In this document: piece by piece, positions 50,801 to 59,754 of the stretch
How positions within the stretch are numbered: the first letter of the stretch is position 1
How the letters are laid out: the number at the start of each line of letters is the position of its first letter
Origin: JAGQRJ01 sp041402045
GTDB lineage: Bacteria; Planctomycetota; J058
Assembly (NCBI GenBank): GCA_041402045.1
Contig: JAWKSZ010000031.1
Coordinates: 14,645 to 78,644 of the forward strand
Length of the DNA stretch: 64,000 bases
Direction of reading: 5' to 3'
Translations under genes and position numbers: made by a program
The notes under the pieces: model-generated
What the model saw: the letters and a program-made list of their open reading frames with translations, nothing else
Database searches by the model: none
What the model was told of the DNA's origin: nothing

Positions 50801-51368
50801 CGGGCGTGTCCCGTCCACGCTCTACCAGGTCGAAAGCGTCCAGAACCCACGTTTGTTGCGCAACGTGATCGTGACCTTCGATTCTGGCCCGCTAGGCGAG
50901 ATCGACCCTGAGCCCCAGTCCGCCAAACACTTCCATCTCAGCGTGTCAGGGTCTGGAGCGGTCCTACAAGCCCGCTCCCTTCAGGCGAATCCCCCTACGC
51001 TCACCTTCAACGGGTCACTCGGCAGCAGCCTAGTAGGCCGATCCAGGCTCGATCTGAGGGCAGGCACCAAGGACGCCGGTCTTCAGGGGCCTGGACGCCA
51101 GGTCGTCTACGTGGAACCCGTTCCACGGCTCGGCGTTCGCTCGCCAGGAACCGTTCTTAGGGTGAGTTTCCCGGCGTCCGCGATCTATGACCCACTTGGT
51201 TCGAGTGAATTGAGACGTGTTGAAGTTGTTGGCCTTGGAAGACTTGGAATCTCAGCGAAAAGTCAGCGTGTCGGCGACGCCTTCGTAGCCGAACTTCAAG
51301 TGACCCAACGCCTGCTGAATCTTCTGAGGATTAGAGCAGCGCGGGCAGAGTTCCACTGCTCGGTCTAG
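47826..51368 (+). CDS. Very large lipoprotein of unknown function
   Basis: A 1180-residue protein from the ATG at 47826 (MRRLCCLLLPVALFGCSYG, lipobox ALFGC, Cys 16). Residues 25-240 are helical with possible coiled coil (DRSESLQELDHEIEVERRRR). Around residues 620-700 a module resembles an IPT/TIG domain (DYSPNVLQAGGDTSVVIRGENLW). The remainder is mostly beta. The last third (from about 50380) and a segment at 48720-49130 are lower in GC than the rest, so the gene looks mosaic. Two genes downstream on the same strand reach 53231; the next encodes the repeat protein. Confidence 0.78.
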   Translation: MRRLCCLLLPVALFGCSYGEIQVDQPEVFTRERILRLRQADHDFLMEELDRAKSYTLEFQGIQDTRTFTGIYNSLRGGYDPVTGQVAEAELLRRRQAADRSESLQELDHEIEVERRRRTLEEIRAGGELPEATAGASASGELPRVAAPGQGEAPFGARPELPDPSQIQTTQAKLTSQERLNETMAYRESIQALLLEKQLDDTHDLHGFTLYTLKFDISVLPREHNGALGRVVLEVDRGRILDLHDELQPESNVYQRWITHLNARMRSEQRALETALLDGVSDAERRDVMRALAPLLESLPEVKKRITGGQPALFEVMPVAALPDATPARADLWAKPLLELVGQIADKATRWEDLSQGDLRLLAACAVAARYSGPPTSKVAMHRYCDFYVVRPTSDLSYVDARLNRDGKEAKFLSKVEESLDQDHLQPYVYAIQPKLHAQNISRVAAQETVLNLMATVSASLTQLAVEDSAQYVKRSQELLSAINRKTKASGFIDGKDTFGWVLGPRFYLRPKTFLGFEIDEVEAAFEHVPAQYSYSATLAVPALLTALPLKGHFEWLDRFGNVLERAPLFRRTQTHLFNATDYDLRSGRTVVRLPGPDFDAYTASLFAEAGADPTQPSIQDYSPNVLQAGGDTSVVIRGENLWRNPEVYLAEQRATRVHILPDMRGVRAEFKELALPARLNAKSNPVVDLVVITSYGSTRVPLAVTILPKDGSAETPPTAKPNLETRYVVGRDDLVLTVPASLIPDESPLVVVEVSEAKSNVWVALGATAQVTRLDSKTKRVVVNLDYDGDTSTESDDNFPWKNGTKTVHTLQVRFRVQPSASKPLGDPHDVEQTFVFFVDKVRASAIAEFGFPLERKGYLPADTWTLPVFQKFDRYSVDGVASVTTLSLENATALFQAHPGLESALFSGECRLRTAGSNGLKLKRPWLNHDTKKNRVRISVLGDEDFSISSSKFELEPLRLQYGSKASQAVPVTLGRETKFREVLVERRMLGRVPSTLYQVESVQNPRLLRNVIVTFDSGPLGEIDPEPQSAKHFHLSVSGSGAVLQARSLQANPPTLTFNGSLGSSLVGRSRLDLRAGTKDAGLQGPGRQVVYVEPVPRLGVRSPGTVLRVSFPASAIYDPLGSSELRRVEVVGLGRLGISAKSQRVGDAFVAELQVTQRLLNLLRIRAARAEFHCSV

Positions 51369-51402
51369 CTGCGGCCCTCGGATCGAGCGTTCCCCGGCCC
51401 AA

Positions 51403-51726
51403 GAGGCGCGGCATGCTGCGCTGGCGGAGTTCTACGCCCTAGATGTGGCTGCGGCCCTTCAATCCGGAAAATCACCTATCCGGGTGGCGAGGCGTATTGC
51501 GGCGTTTGCGAAGTTCTACGGACTCCTTGCAGCCCTTCAAGCAGGGGTGCCTCCAGTCGAGGCGGTGAGGCGCACCGCAGCGCAGGCCGAATTCTACGCG
51601 CTTGTTGCGGCCCTTTACACAGGCGTCCTGCCGGTCGACTCGGCGAGACACGCTACGGAGCAAGCTGAGTTCTACGCGCTTGCTGCGGCCCTTCATGCAG
51701 GCGTGCCTCCTGTCGAGGCTATGAGG
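51403..51726 (+). repeat. Tandem DNA repeat, 78-base unit
   Basis: The anchor (G/A)AGTTCTAC or GAATTCTAC recurs at 51427, 51511, 51589 and 51667: spacing 84, 78 and 78 bases. Copies are diverged at third positions but conserved in protein sequence, so the repeat is under coding selection rather than newly expanded. Confidence 0.8.
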
Positions 51727-51873
51727 AGCGCCGCTACGGTCATGGCCAGTCGCGTGCTGACCACAGATTTGGTCTTCGTCGTTCGCCGTCCGCTCCCAGG
51801 GCGCGCACACCTGGCCGAACTCCCTGTTCATGTTCCCTACAAGGTGCGCTTCGCGCTGGAGCGCGCCGAATGA
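51445..51873 (+). CDS. 26-residue tandem-repeat protein
   Basis: The frame is open from before 51400, but the first start codon is the GTG at 51445, giving 142 residues. Three and a half copies of a 26-residue unit are seen: AKFYGLLAALQAGVPPVEAV, AEFYALVAALYTGVLPVDSA, AEFYALAAALHAGVPPVEAM, with an older copy (AEFYALDVAAALQSGKSP) ahead of the GTG. Each unit is probably two short helices. The stop overlaps the ATG of the next gene (ATGA), supporting expression. The unit resembles the FYxxLAxLLxAGVPLxEAL motif of type II secretion F proteins, but those do not occur as tandem short repeats. Function unknown; the start is uncertain and the gene may be a fragment. Confidence 0.55.
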   Translation: MAAALQSGKSPIRVARRIAAFAKFYGLLAALQAGVPPVEAVRRTAAQAEFYALVAALYTGVLPVDSARHATEQAEFYALAAALHAGVPPVEAMRSAATVMASRVLTTDLVFVVRRPLPGRAHLAELPVHVPYKVRFALERAE

Positions 51874-53231
51874 GCGGCCCCACTCGTGTCGCCCGCGCTG
51901 CCCTCTGCGCGCTCGCGCTAATGGCTGGCGTCGCCCTGGCCGGAGGCGGGTCCACCAAGCAAGCGCGCAAGGACCTGCACGAAGGCTGGGACCAGGAGCG
52001 CAAGGGCCAAGCCGTCAACCTACAGCCCTTGAAGGACGCCTTCCTGAAGGCGCTGAAGAAAGACCGCACCAAGCGCCTCGAGCAGCTCTCCGACGCGCGC
52101 CTGCTGCGCGCCGAGCGGCGCTGGTGGCGGCTCAAGGGGAGGGTCGAGCGGGCGCTCCAGCGCGGAGACCGAGAGCTGGCGGAGTCCCTCCTCCGCGACG
52201 CCGGAGAGAGCCTGCGGGGAATCCACCTCGAGGGCGCGAGCGTCAAGGACTGGAAGCGGCAGGTCGCAGCCATCGAAGAAGACCTCGAGAAGCCCGACAA
52301 GTCGTACGTCGCCCAGCAGACCCTGGACCGGACGACCTTCGAGGAGGCGCGCTACACCCGGGGCAGCGAGTCCTTCGCCCACCGGGTGGGGGTCGGCGGG
52401 TTCGGGGACACGGTCGACGCCCGGCTGGCGGTGGTGCGCTTCGACCGCCCGATCGCGCTCCGGGCCGGAGTCCGCTTCGGCGCGCTGCGCAGCGAGCGCG
52501 AGTTTCGCGGGGCTACCCGGGCGGAGCAGCGCACCTTGCGCTCGAACCTGGGCGCCTACGTGGGCCTGAGTGTCGACTGCGCGATCGTCCCGTTCGAGGT
52601 CGGGCTCTACGTGCGCGGCTACGAGCGGCTGGATTCCCGCTTCCAGGCGACGGGGTCGGCGCGAGAGAAGGCCCGCGAGGAGGACTTTGGCGACGTGCAG
52701 GTCGGGGTCAAGGTCCCGATCCCTCTCGACGACCTGGGGCTGACCCGGGCGGGGTCGATCTCGCTCTACGGCCTGGGGTCGATCCCCACCGGGGGCACCG
52801 TGCGCCAGGACGCCTGGGCCGAGTTCGGCGCGGCGGTGGCCGTCCACCCGTGGCGCGACGCGCTGCAGCTGCACCTGAACCTGGCGGCGGTGACCCGCGA
52901 ACACGGGGCGGTGGCCTTCCGCTACCGGCTCGCGGCGGCGCTGGCCGCGGACCTGAACCGTGACGGCGACGCGGTGTTGAGGGTGCACGTGGGGGCACAG
53001 GGCCTGCAGTACGAGGGCCGGCCGAGCTCCGACGTCGACCTCACCGCTGGGGTCCAGGTCGCGTTCTTCCAGCGCGTGTCGTTGGAGGTGCAGGCCTTCT
53101 ACCGCGTGAGCCACTCGGGGTTCCTGAGCACCGACGAGCGCCGCGGGTTCAGGACCCGTGGCCTGGCGGAGCGACACCTCGACGAGGACGACTACGGGGT
53201 CGAGGTGAGCCTCGGGGTGTTCTTCTTCTAG
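51870..53231 (+). CDS. Exported protein with helical N-terminus and predicted beta barrel
   Basis: A 453-residue protein from the ATG at 51870, overlapping the repeat-protein stop. The signal peptide is AALCALALMAGVALAGG. Residues 30-140 are charged and helical (KDAFLKALKKDRTKRLEQLSD, RAERRWWRLKGRVERAL). From about 170 on there are many amphipathic strands (RFGALRSEREFRG, VGLYVRGYERLDSRF) and an aromatic C-terminus (VEVSLGVFFF), as in outer-membrane barrels. It is the last gene of a plus-strand set and converges on Rhs-3, whose stop is 27 bases away. Family not recognised. Confidence 0.72.
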   Translation: MSGPTRVARAALCALALMAGVALAGGGSTKQARKDLHEGWDQERKGQAVNLQPLKDAFLKALKKDRTKRLEQLSDARLLRAERRWWRLKGRVERALQRGDRELAESLLRDAGESLRGIHLEGASVKDWKRQVAAIEEDLEKPDKSYVAQQTLDRTTFEEARYTRGSESFAHRVGVGGFGDTVDARLAVVRFDRPIALRAGVRFGALRSEREFRGATRAEQRTLRSNLGAYVGLSVDCAIVPFEVGLYVRGYERLDSRFQATGSAREKAREEDFGDVQVGVKVPIPLDDLGLTRAGSISLYGLGSIPTGGTVRQDAWAEFGAAVAVHPWRDALQLHLNLAAVTREHGAVAFRYRLAAALAADLNRDGDAVLRVHVGAQGLQYEGRPSSDVDLTAGVQVAFFQRVSLEVQAFYRVSHSGFLSTDERRGFRTRGLAERHLDEDDYGVEVSLGVFFF

Positions 53232-53258
53232 CGGCGGAGTCGGCCCCGAGCAGGGCCC

Positions 53259-56200
53259 TCAGCGCCCGCCGATCAGGCCCTCGACGGTCTCGAGCACCGG
53301 GCGGCCGTTGTGGTCGAGGAGCCCGCCGTGGGGGCGGTGGGTGCCCTCCTTGACGAACATGTCGAGCAGGACCACCGGGCGGTCGGGGTCGTTGGTCAGC
53401 ATGAAGTCGCCGAGGTTGGTCTCCTCGAGCACGCGGCCCTCGCGGGTCAGGCGCTGGGTGAGCTCCTCGATCGCGCGGGTGTGGGCCGGGGTGACCTCGA
53501 GCGGGAGGGGCTCGCCGGCCTTCTTGGCGCGCAGGAGCGCCGAGAGGTCGTAGCCCTCGACCTTCTCCATGGCCACGGCCTCACGCCACACACCGTTCGA
53601 GTCCTGCACCCGCACGCGGCCGAGGACCTCGGGGCCGCCGTAGGCCTCGAGCCCCTTGGCGACCTCCTCGATCTCGCCCACGGTGTCGTAGTCGACCGAG
53701 CGGTCGAACTTGAACACCGCGTCCTTGCCCTTGTACTGGCCGCTGAAGATCCGGCCCAGGCCGCCGCTGCCGTTGGTGATCTCGGTGGCCTCGACCGCGG
53801 GGAGCCCGTGCACGCGCTCGGCGTCCTTGAGCGCGTGGCGGAACTGCTTGTCCTCGCCCAGGGTGTAGTTGCGCCGCGCCTTGACCAGGTCCGCGGCGTA
53901 GGCGCGCAGGGCCGGGTCCGAGGAGTTGGCCAGGGCGAACAGCTCCTCGCCGCCGTCGCGGACCACGCTCGAGAGCGCGTAGTAGTCGTCGAGGTCGGCC
54001 AGCTCGGCCTTGAAGGCGTCCGGGAGGTCCGACTCGGCGATCGCCCGCTTGACGTTCGCCACCAGCTCCTCGTCGGGGAGGTCCTGGTCGAAGTAGTCGT
54101 CGTAGAGCTTGGTCAGGCGCTCGTTGAGGCGCTTGGCCGCGGCGCGCCCGCTGCCCAGGGGCACCGAGTCGTCGAGGGCCTGGGCGATCCCGCCCCGGCT
54201 GGCGGTGGCGCTGCCCAGGGACTCCTGGGTCGCGGTCCCGGCGGCGGTGCTCCCGGCGGTGGTCTGGGTCGCGGTCCCGGTGGTCTGGGTCGCGGTCGAC
54301 CCGGCCGTGCTGCTGGCGCCCGCGGTGGTCGCGCGCTCGCCGCCGGCGACCGCGATCACGGGCTTGGTCGCGCGGCGAGCGTCGGCCACGTCGTCGACGA
54401 CCTCCGCCGCGCGGCGGGCGGCGCGGGCGGCCTTGGCGGCGCGGGCGACCTTGGCCAGCTTGTCGATCCCCTTGGTCCCCAGCACGCCGGCGATCACCAT
54501 GCCCGCGCCGTAGCCGGTCATGCGCGCGAACTCGTCGGGGTCGTTGAGCGCCGCGTCCACGTAGCGCTTGCCGAGGTCGATCCCCGCGTCGGCCAGGTGC
54601 TTGCCCACGGCCTTCACGGTCTCCCAGTCGTCGAGCTCGCTCACGAACTCGCCCAGGGCGACCCAGGTCTCCTTCTTGAACAGCTCGCCGATCCCGACCA
54701 CGGTGTCGACGCCGGCCTGGCTCACGCCCTTGAGCAGGTTGTATTGGGTGCGGAACGGGCCGGGCAGGCTCTGCCCCGCGCGGTCGACGGCGGCCAGCAT
54801 GCGCCCGAACAGGCTCTGCTTGGGCGCCGCGGTGCGCTCCTCGAGGCGCGCGCCGAGCTCGGCGGAGAGGCCCAGGGGGTCGGTCAGGCGGGTGGGGTCG
54901 TTCTCGGCGTAGGCGTAGAGGTTGAGCCCGCCCTCGCGCCCGCTGGGGTCGGGGCTGGTGAAGCGCCCGAGCGCGGGGTCGTAGTGCCGGGCGCGCACGT
55001 CGTAGAGCCCGGTCTCGGGATCCAGGGGCCGGCCGGCGAAGCGCCAGCGGTTGCCCGCGGCGGCGGGGCCCTCGGCGTGGAGCGCCTCGCCGAAGGGGCC
55101 GTAGGCGTAGCGCGCGGCGACCTCGCCGGCGGCGTCGCTGAGGGCCACGACGGAGCCCACCAGGTCGCGGTGGAAGGTCAGGCGCTCGCCGTCCGGGCCC
55201 TCGCTCGCCAGGAGGTCGTCGAGGCCCTCGCCGCGCACGTAGCGCCGACGCAGCCCGCCGCCGTCGAACTCGCCCACGACCTGGTCGCGGTCGACGAGGT
55301 AGCGCGTGCGCGCGCCGTCGACCTCGCGCCAGAGCGGGGTGCCGTCCGGCGCGTAGCCGAAGCGCACGACCCGCCCGTCCGGGCCCTCGACGCCGCGCAG
55401 GCGGCCGTCGACGTCGACGGTGTAGCGCGTGGTGCCCTGGGCGTCCTCGCGGGAGGCCAGCGCGCCGTGGTCGCCGTAGGTGTAGCGCACCTCGCCCAGG
55501 GCGAGCACGCGGTTGCCCTCGCCGACCTCGAGCGCGCGCCGGGCGCCGTCGACCTCGACCGAGGTGCGGTTGCCCGCGGCGTCGTAGGCGTAGCGCAGGT
55601 GCTGGTCGCCGGCGGCCTCGAGCAGCCGCCCGCGGCGGTCGTGGCTGAAGCGGGTCACGCGCCCGGCCTCGTCGGTCACCGTGGCGATCCGCCCGCGGTC
55701 GTCGTAGGCGTAGGCGCGCCGGCTGAGCAGCTCGCGCCCGCGCCGGCTCGCGGTCTCCTCGAGCAGGCTCCCGGCGTAGCGGAAGCGCGTCTCGACGCCG
55801 TTGGGGTAGCGGATCCGCTCGCGGCGCCCGTCGGCGGTGCGCGCGATCTGGATCCGGTCCTCGCCCAGGCCGACCTCGCTCAGGCGCCCGGCGGCGTCGT
55901 AGGCGTAGCGCACGCTGCCCCAGGGGTAGATCACCTCGCTCGGCTGGCGGCGGCTGCCCTCGTAGCGGTAGCCGATCCGCTCGAAGAGCACGCGGTTCTC
56001 CAGCGAGAGCAGGCGCCCCAGGGCGTCGTAGGTGTAGCGCAGCTCGCCGTCGGGGCCGGCCTGGGCGATCAGGCGCCCGGCGCTGTCGTAGGTGAAGCGC
56101 TCCTCGCCCGCGGGGGTGGTGCGCGCGACCAGGCGCCCGGCCTCGTCGTAGCGGAAGCGCAGCACCGCCTCGCCGCGGCGCTCGCGCACGACCTGCCCCT

Positions 56201-57803
56201 CGGCGTCGAAGCTCAGCTCGCGCCGCCCGGCGCTGGGGTCCTCCACGATCAGGGTCTGGGCGTCGGGCCGGGTGTAGCGCACCTGGTCGCCCGCGGCGTC
56301 GGTGACCCCCACGAGCTGGCCCTGGGCGTCGTAGTCACAGCGGAAGAGGTCGCCCTCCTTGTCGTAGGCCCGCGCGATCAGCCCGAAGGCGTTGTAGTCG
56401 ACGCGGGTCGCCCGGCCGAACTCGTCCTGGTAGGCGATCAGCCGGCCGCGGGGGTCGAAGGCCGCGGCCTCGACGGTCCCGTGGGCGTCGACGACCTTGA
56501 GCGCGGCGCCGTGCTCGGCGAAGTCGACCCGGCGTCCGTCGGGGTGCACGACCGCGCGCAGCTCGCCGCCGGCGCTGCGCTCGAAGCTGCGCACGCCGTC
56601 GGGGGTCTTGGCCGCGACCACGTAGCCCTGGGCGTCGCGCTTGAGCTGGAGTCAGCGTGCCGTCGGCGGCCTGGTGCTTGATCAGCAGCCCGGCCGCGTC
56701 GTAGGCGAAGCGCTCGTCGCCGCGGGCGCTGCGGGCGGCGGTCGAGGCGCCCGTCCTCGTCGTAGACGAAGCGCAGCTCTCCTTGGTAAGGGAGCTCGAC
56801 CTGGGTGGGCTGCGCGCCGCCATAGCTAAGCGCAGGCGCAGGTCGCCGGCGCGGCCGTGGAGGAGCAGGGACAGCCGTCTGGCGGTCGTAGCGCCAGGGC
56901 GCTCGGCTTGCCGCCGCGCTCGAGGGTCCGCGGGCGCTGGCGGTCGTCGAAGCTGTAAGGTCAGGGTCTCGCCGGTCTCGGGGGCGACGCTCAGGGTGCG
57001 CTGGGCGGGGTCGTAGGTGTAGCGCACGCCGCGGGCGCCCTCGCGCAGCTCGCAGGTCAGCGCCTGACCCTCGCGGCCGTAGCTCGCCTGGAGCGGGATC
57101 CGCCCGCCGACGAGGTGCGTGACCCGGCCCTCGCCGTCGTAGTGCACGCGGGTCTCGTCCAGGCGGTTCAGCCGGCCGAGGTCGTCGTAGCTGTAGGTCT
57201 CACGCAGGGCGCCGCGCTCGACGCGGACCAGGCCCCCGTCGCGGTAGGCGTAGCGCACCTCGAGGTCGGCGAGGGCCGCGCGCTCGATCCCGAACGGGCT
57301 GCGCTCCAGGCGCAGCTCGCCCCAGGGGCCTTGGACCGCCTCGGTCCCGAACACGCCCGGGGTGAAGCGCAGCCGGGTCCGCAGTGCTGCGCTCGAGCAG
57401 GCGCCCGGCGCCGTCGAAGCGGTAGGTCCGGCCCTCGACCTCGAGCCGGTAGCCCTGGCCAAATCGCGGCGCAGCGCGCAGGAGGCGCGCCCTGGGCGCT
57501 GACCCACTGCACGCCGCGGGCCTCGAAGCTGAGGACGGCGCCCTCCTCGTCGATCCACAGCAGCCCGTCCTCGGACTCGAGCACGAGGCGGGTGTCGCAC
57601 GACCAGTGCCAGGGCCGGCCGAGCTGGGGGCGGTGGGTGCGGCGCAGGGTGAAACGGGCGTTGCCCGCCCCAGGACCAGGTCCTCGCGCGCGGCCTCCCG
57701 GCCCCCCGCTCAGCGGGTTCACGTCGCTCGCGGCGCCGAACGCCGCGGCGGCAGCCAGCACCCTCAGGATCGCGTTCTTCGGGCCGTCCTCGCTGGGAGG
57801 CAC
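53259..57803 (-). CDS. RHS repeat protein with kinase-like C-terminal domain, 5' part frameshifted (Rhs-3)
   Basis: The 3' 1120 codons (53259-56621 and slightly upstream) are open; the first 1.1 kb needs at least six indels to join (near 56645, 56745, 56865, 56955, 57385, 57470, 57665). The likely start is the GTG at 57803, leading into NAILRVLAAAAAFGAASDVN, the family signal peptide. Core end: GLYDVRARHYDPALGRFTSP ... DPLGL; shared pre-toxin: GELFKKETWVALGEF ... MTGYGAGM. The C-terminal 190 residues look like a kinase fold: Gly loop NGSGGLGRIFSGQYKGKD, VFKFDR (Lys), hinge VAMEKVEGYDLSALL, then NLGDFMLTNDPDRPVVLLDMF. The HxD...N catalytic loop is divergent. Whether the 5' breaks are real decay or sequencing errors is open. 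Confidence 0.85.
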
Positions 57804-58120
57804 ACGGCGACACCGCGGAGGCTCGGCTCGACCGCCCCGGAGGGCAGGAGCGCGTGACTCGATACGTCGGTAGGCGAATCCCCCTCTCTCCTTCTCGGCC
57901 AGCATGACAACACGCGGCGTGCCGCGATACTGAAGGTTTAAGTCGTTGCCTGGCAGTGAATCAGGGCCGAAACCGTGTCCCACTCCGGGCACCGCGAACC
58001 CGATCTGCACCCGATTCGTCGCCTGTTGGACACAGTCCCTTCCCGAAGATTGAGGCGCCCTGGCTGCGGGCGCTTGCTAGGCTCGCCCGCCGGAGAGCAG
58101 AAGCGATAGGAAGGTTCCCC
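57804..58120. other. Divergent intergenic region, Rhs-3 / SGNH hydrolase
   Basis: These 317 bases separate two genes transcribed outwards and should hold both promoters. AT content rises around 57895-57950 (GCGATACTGAAGGTTTAAG), the most promoter-like part, but no convincing -35/-10 pair can be defined. I see no gene in it. Confidence 0.4.
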
Positions 58121-59115
58121 ATGCGTCGCCCGTGGATCTCGACCCTCTTGGCCCTGGGGCTCGCGCTGCCCGCCCTGGCCGACTCCCCGACCCTCAGCCC
58201 CCTCAGCCGCGTGGGTGTGATCGGCGCCAGCGTGAGCGACAGCGTGGGCCCCCGGGGTGCCCTCGCTGTCCTCGCTCCTGCGCGCGGGGGTCGACCGCCC
58301 GGCGATCGTGATCGACCGCGCCAACAGCCACTTCGCCGCGGCGCCCCTGGCCACGACCCAGCGCGCGGTGGAGCAGGTGCGCGAAGGCGGGGCGACCCTC
58401 GTCGTCGCCGCCGACGTGTTCTTCTGGTACGCCTACCGCTACCCCAGCCAGGCCGAGCGCGAGGAGCAGCTCCGCCAGGGGCTCGCCGCCCTCAGCGAGC
58501 TCGACTGCCCGCTGCTCGTGGGCACCGTCCCCAAGCTCGAGGCCCAGCATTCCCCCCCAGAACCAGCCCAGCGTCGAAGAGCTCGCGCGGCTGAACCAGG
58601 CGATCACCGACTGGGCCGCCGAGCACGAACAGATCAGCGTGCTGCCCCTCGACGAGATCCTGGTCGCGTTCAAGGGCGGCCAGCCGATCGAGCTCGCCGG
58701 GAAGCCCTACCAGCCCGACCCCACCAGCCTGTTCCAGCGCGACGGGATCCACCTCACCGTCGAGGGGCAGTCGGCCCTGGCCATGCTGATCCTGGACAGG
58801 ATCCGCACCCTGCCCCAGTTGGACGAGGCCGAGCGCGGCCACGTGGTCCAGGACCTGCCCAGCCTGCGCGAGGGCGGCCTGAACCTCGACCGCTGCAAGG
58901 CGCTGGCGGTGCCCACCCTGCGCGCGCTCAAGCACCTCAGCCGCCAGGCCGACAACGGCCCGGTCGAGCTCGCCCGGCTGCAGGAGGTCCTCTCCAAGCA
59001 GGTCAGCGCCGCCGACGTGACCCGCGCCGTGGACTGGCTCGCGGGCGAGGGCGCCCTCGAGCGCGAGGGCGACACCCTGACCCCGGTGCTCGGGGTCGAG
59101 CCGATCCGGCACTGA
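58121..59115 (+). CDS. SGNH/GDSL-type hydrolase, two apparent frameshifts
   Basis: About 331 residues after correcting two breaks. It starts at the ATG at 58121 with a signal peptide (STLLALGLALPALADSP). Block I of the SGNH fold is VGVIGASVSDS (Ser in GAS) and block V is DGIHLTVEGQ, giving the Asp-x-x-His pair. Breaks: near 58250 in CCCCGGGGTGCCC (the frame resumes at PSLSSLLRAGVDRP) and near 58550 in a run of eight C (resumes QNQPSVEELARLNQA). Both are in homopolymers, so sequencing error is likely. The family hydrolyses esters, often on lipids or on acetylated glycans; substrate unknown here. The C-terminal 90 residues look like a small helical domain. Confidence 0.8.
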
Positions 59116-59119
59116 GTCG

Positions 59120-59748
59120 ATGTCCGACTCACACCTGCGCGAGCACAGGCGCCGCTGGCGCGGAGGCGGCGAGCTGGAAGGCGAGGTCGCCCCTGCTCCG
59201 TGAGCGCTCACGCTGCGGAGACCTCGAGCCAGCGCGTCTACGTCTGGCGGCCTACGTGGGGCACGTCGCGGCCCGGCAGGCGTTGGGGGCCGAGGCCCCG
59301 GCCTCGCCCGTTGAGCTGGAGGACTGGGTGAGCGACCTCGGCCTCTGGGGCTCGAGGGTCGGAGTCCGCGCGGGTCAGGCCCTGGCGCAGCTCGGCCGCG
59401 CCCTGTGGACGCGCTCCGAGACCCTCCGCTGCTGGAGGAGTTGGGGGAGGCGGCTACGGCCTGGCTGATCGACCCTTCCCCGAGCGCGGCGCACGCGCCG
59501 CCGAGCTGGCGGACGAGCACGGGGATCTGCCCTTCACCCCGGGGCCAGGGCAGACACGCCAGGCGCCGTCGCAGCCGCGCTGGCCGCCCTCTCGGGTGTC
59601 CAGGAGATCCGGGATGCGCCCTCCAGCGACCCGTCGCTCTACACGCCAGGAGCTGCGCGCTCAAGCTCGCCGACGTGCTCGGCGAGGACCCCGTGCGCGG
59701 CGAGCTCCGGAGCGTCTTGGGAAGCAGGCCCTCGAGCCGGCCAGCTAG
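59120..59748 (+). pseudogene. Broken or badly sequenced gene
   Basis: Begins MSDSHLREHRRRWRGGGELE at an ATG 4 bases after the hydrolase stop, then meets a stop. Good protein-like fragments continue in other frames: LEPARLRLAAYVGHVAARQA with LEDWVSDLGLWGSRVGV, then LLEELGEAATAWL, then ALAALSGVQEIRDAPSSDPS, ALKLADVLGEDPVRGEL and a final ERLGKQALEPAS ending at 59748. At least five indels are needed. The pattern 'xLxPxRLxLAAYxGHxAAR' is one I know from planctomycete and myxobacterial proteins of unknown function. Truly degraded or poorly sequenced. Confidence 0.6.
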
Positions 59749-59754
59749 CCTCGG

